From positions 44,506,070-44,570,069 of the forward strand of contig OV277867.1 in NCBI GenBank assembly GCA_922989275.2: DNA of 64,000 bases. The letters are read 5' to 3'. Positions 62,028-64,000 of the stretch are shown here, one piece after another. The stretch's first letter is position 1, and each line of letters opens with the position of its first letter. The stretch comes from Gari tellinella (Eukaryota > Mollusca > Bivalvia > Cardiida > Psammobiidae). The position numbers were made by a program, and so were the translations under genes. The notes beneath the pieces are model-generated. The model was given only the letters and a program-made list of their open reading frames with translations, had not been told where the DNA came from and searched no databases.

Positions 62028-62268
62028 ATAACCCTTTCCCCATAAATACGCACTTTTATGCCTTTAATTTATTCTTCCACTGAAGGAAATAGTTCCACTT
62101 TATGCAGTTATGACAAAGCATCATAAGAGATACCTTCTATATCCTAGGACTTTGTAGCTTAAAGCAGGCTGAAAGTTAAGCAGAATGTGCCTGCTTTACT
62201 TTCAACCTGCTTTAAGTGGTCACATATCTTCAAAACTAGAAATAGACTAGGGGTAATTTTAGGGTTAA
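62028..62268 (-). mobile_element. A element, inverted
   Basis: ATAACCCTTTCCCCATAAAT to GGGGTAATTTTAGGGTTAA. Core centre shortened: AGCAGAATGTGCC joins TGCTTTACTTTCAACC. Confidence 0.85.
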
Positions 62269-62503
62269 CAGTTTTCTGCACTACTTTTATCTTGCATAAA
62301 CTCTTTGCATGCAAGCGGCGGATATGTAAATAATTATGTGCCACAGTGATCACCTTTGCAAACAGATTGGATCCTGATGAGACGCAGCATAACGCCGCAT
62401 CTCATCAGGATCCAAACTGTTTGACACTCTGACCCTGATTTGGAAAGAAGTTTAGAAATTCTACTTTTAGAACAGTAACAGACAACAGTTGTTGCAGACG
62501 AAA

Positions 62504-63142
62504 ACAAGAATGCACATCCTTGACAATAAATTTTGATTTTTTTCTAAGTCCAAATTAGGTCAAGGTCAAGGTCAAAATCAAGGTTGGGTAATATGGGTTG
62601 ATTGGTAGTGATCCAAGGCAACAACTGTATAAGTATCAAAGCATTGTAGTCAGTTATGCTGATGCTAGACGAAACGGTAAAATCTAGTTAACCAAGAAAT
62701 AGCCCATTTAAAATATTCCAAGTCCAATTTAGGTCAAGGTCAAGGTCAAAATCAAGGTTGGGTGATATTGGTGGAAAGAGAATGGTCCAAGGCAACAACT
62801 GTATAAGTATCCAAGTATTTGAGTAAGCGGTGTTGATGCTAGAGGAAACAGTAAAATCTACTTAACCTGTTACGGACAGACGGAAGGACGGACGGACGTG
62901 CCACCGAAATGGGTTAGAGGGCCTTTTCTTTTGTTATTTTCTTTTGTTTGAATAACTGGCCATGGCCCCTTATTCTATTGTTACGGAATGAACTCTATTG
63001 TCTTCTTTTGTTATGTTTACCGTTATCTGGCCAGAAAAGGCCCTCTAACCCATTTCGGTTGTGCGGATGCACGGACGGATGCACGGACGGACAGGACGAT
63101 TACTTATGCCTCCGCATCTATAGATGCCGGGGGCATAAAAAT
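62504..63142 (+). mobile_element. H element, nested in F
   Basis: CAAGAATGCACATCCTTGAC opening (shorter than at 34899; the TTATGCCCCCGG end is damaged), tandem units with GGTCAAGGTCAAGGTCAAAA at 62558 and 62731 (173 bp), an ACGG-rich stretch and CTTATGCCTCCGCATCTATA / GATGCCGGGGGCATAAAA at the right. Confidence 0.85.
62903..63059. mobile_element. 157-bp TIR element nested in H
   Basis: ACCGAAATGGGTTAGAGGGC / CTTTTCT at left, exact reverse complement at right (AGAAAAGGCCCTCTAACC / CATTTCGGT): 27-base perfect ends. It splits the ACGG-rich part of H. No TTAA or TA target; a target duplication is not obvious. AT-rich middle. Confidence 0.88.
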
Positions 63143-63160
63143 ACTCAGCAAAGAGTTAGC

Positions 63161-63394
63161 AGAAGACACTATATTTTACTGTAAGGCCTGATAAATCCCC
63201 TCAATCACTGCTTGCTAAACCATGTTTCCTAGAATAGTTCAGATGAAGATTATTTTCAAAGTTTTTGAGTCTAAGACATGTTGAAAAGTTCCATAGTCTC
63301 ATTTCTCTTAAGTTTCAAAACTTGAGCAGCCAAATATGATATTACATATTTTTATACTGAGAAATTGCATCAGAAGACAGCATACAGCGCTCCC
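63161..63394. other. Unassigned sequence
   Basis: Nothing recognised. Confidence 0.4.
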
Positions 63395-63540
63395 TCTCTA
63401 CAATGGCCCTCCTAACAACGATTCCCTCCATACAACGACCGATGTTGCTCTTCCCCAACCAAGTTAATTATCTCCAACCATTTCACTGCTGTATAAACGT
63501 CTGCTTAAAATTGTCGTCTGCTGTTTTTCTAAAAGTTGCA
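63395..63540. repeat. Dispersed repeat, inverted partner at 36590-36725
   Basis: CTAACAACGATTCCCTCCAT, CAACCATTTCACTGCTGTAT and ACGTCTGCTTAAAATTGTCG are reverse complements of the earlier copy, in order. Confidence 0.65.
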
Positions 63541-63560
63541 TTAGTGACATTTTGAAAGAA

Positions 63561-64000
63561 CAAGAGGGCCTGAAGGCCCTGATATCGCTCACCATTTGTA
63601 ATAAAGCCTGATAGCTTTACCTTTGAATTTCACCCTTTTTATTCTAAATCCATTCAAGTTTGTCGACCTACTCTAGTATAGTAGAGTACATCAAAGGCAG
63701 ATAACTAGAGCCTAAACAATACTGAAATGAAGCCTTTTTCTAGCATTTCAAAGTATATCAAGGGCAGGTAACTAATGCCACAATGATTAGATTTCAACAA
63801 TAATTGCACTCCTTCAAGAACCTATAGCTATAATTATATACTTTGTGTACAAGTATAATGAAAATCCATTGAAAACTATAGTTGCAAGAGTGTAAACACT
63901 GTAAAATATGGCATTTTCAGCAATTCAAAGGTAGATAACTCTTGATCTATTTGTCCGATTTCAACCATAATTACCCTATTTCGAACTCTTATGGTCATAT
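63561..64000 (+). mobile_element. B2 element, cut by the window end
   Basis: CAAGAGGGCCTGAAGGCCCT, GATATCGCTCACC opening with a perfect GGGCCTGAAGGCCC stem. Core as at 23604: GAGTACATCAAAGGCAGATA, TTTCAAAGTATATCAAGGGC and CAGCAATTCAAAGGTAGATA. Confidence 0.85.

Larger units (their letters stand above)
62296..63160 (+). mobile_element. F element carrying a nested H element
   Basis: ATAAACTCTTTGCATGCAAG at left, hairpin 62357-62423 (GCAAACAGATTGGATCCTGA / TGAGACGCAGC), then GTTGCAGACGAAAA at 62490-62503. H follows, and the F end resumes as ATACTCAGCAAAGAGTTAG. Intact F copies have GTTGCAGACGAAAAAATTAC / CCAGCATGCAAAGAGTTAA. Confidence 0.82.

Overview
The window looks like a gene-poor, repeat-saturated piece of an animal nuclear genome, most likely a bivalve mollusc. 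The basis is familiarity, not a search: interspersed elements that open with GGGCC-spacer-GGCCC and GCTCACCTGG and close with a GGCAC/GTGCC stem, plus the GGATCCAGATCAGACGCC hairpins, are typical of heterodont bivalves (Mya, Dreissena and venerids come to mind). There are no bacterial operons, no ribosome binding sites and no long conserved reading frame. No protein was recognised by family. Three short low-confidence exon candidates are listed: 41549-41731 on plus, and 61234-61390 and 60410-60510 on minus.

Repeat families, named here for this window only. A: about 230-300 bp, flanked by TTAA, ends TTAACCCATTACCCCATA / TATGGGGTAATGGGTTAA, with a core palindrome built on CTTAAAGCAGG...AAAGTAAAGCAGAATG. 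More than 30 full or broken copies lie in both orientations. P, F, G and D: also TTAA-bounded with family-specific ends, all sharing a core hairpin that begins AAACAGT and runs to GATC/GATSAG. E: bounded by TA with pogo/Tigger-like ends TACAGTAGAACCTC, but carrying an A-like core palindrome. C: ends CAGGGCTCCAG or TAGGGTTCCAG with 6-bp target duplications. H: ends TTATGCCCCCGG, 173-bp tandem core. B1, B2 and B3: similar terminal modules with three unrelated tandem cores. Two further TTAA-bounded elements occur once each, at 7425-7960 and 18215-19166.

Layout. 1-11400: scattered palindromic elements, a B1 element, a TTAA element holding a tRNA-like sequence (7425-7960) and a 262-bp tandem duplication (8631-9127). 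11735-12560: 67-bp minisatellite. 12560-30880: dense short elements, some nested. 30885-33262: 2.4-kb minisatellite with 33-, 44- and 47/48-bp units and higher-order structure. 33300-46650: more of the same, with an H element and a SINE carrying a 13-bp target duplication. 46656-58747: a putative 12.1-kb terminal-inverted-repeat element inserted inside a D element, with inner mirrored GGCGGAA arrays, several tandem arrays, a second tRNA-like SINE head and later A insertions. 58748-64000: more elements, a CpG-richer unique stretch (about 60400-61800), a triple nest of elements (62296-63160) and a B2 element running off the end.

The features do not form a pathway. The logic of the window is transposon archaeology: nesting shows TTAA-specific insertion and the relative order of events, and the same palindromic cores appear between different sets of transposon ends.
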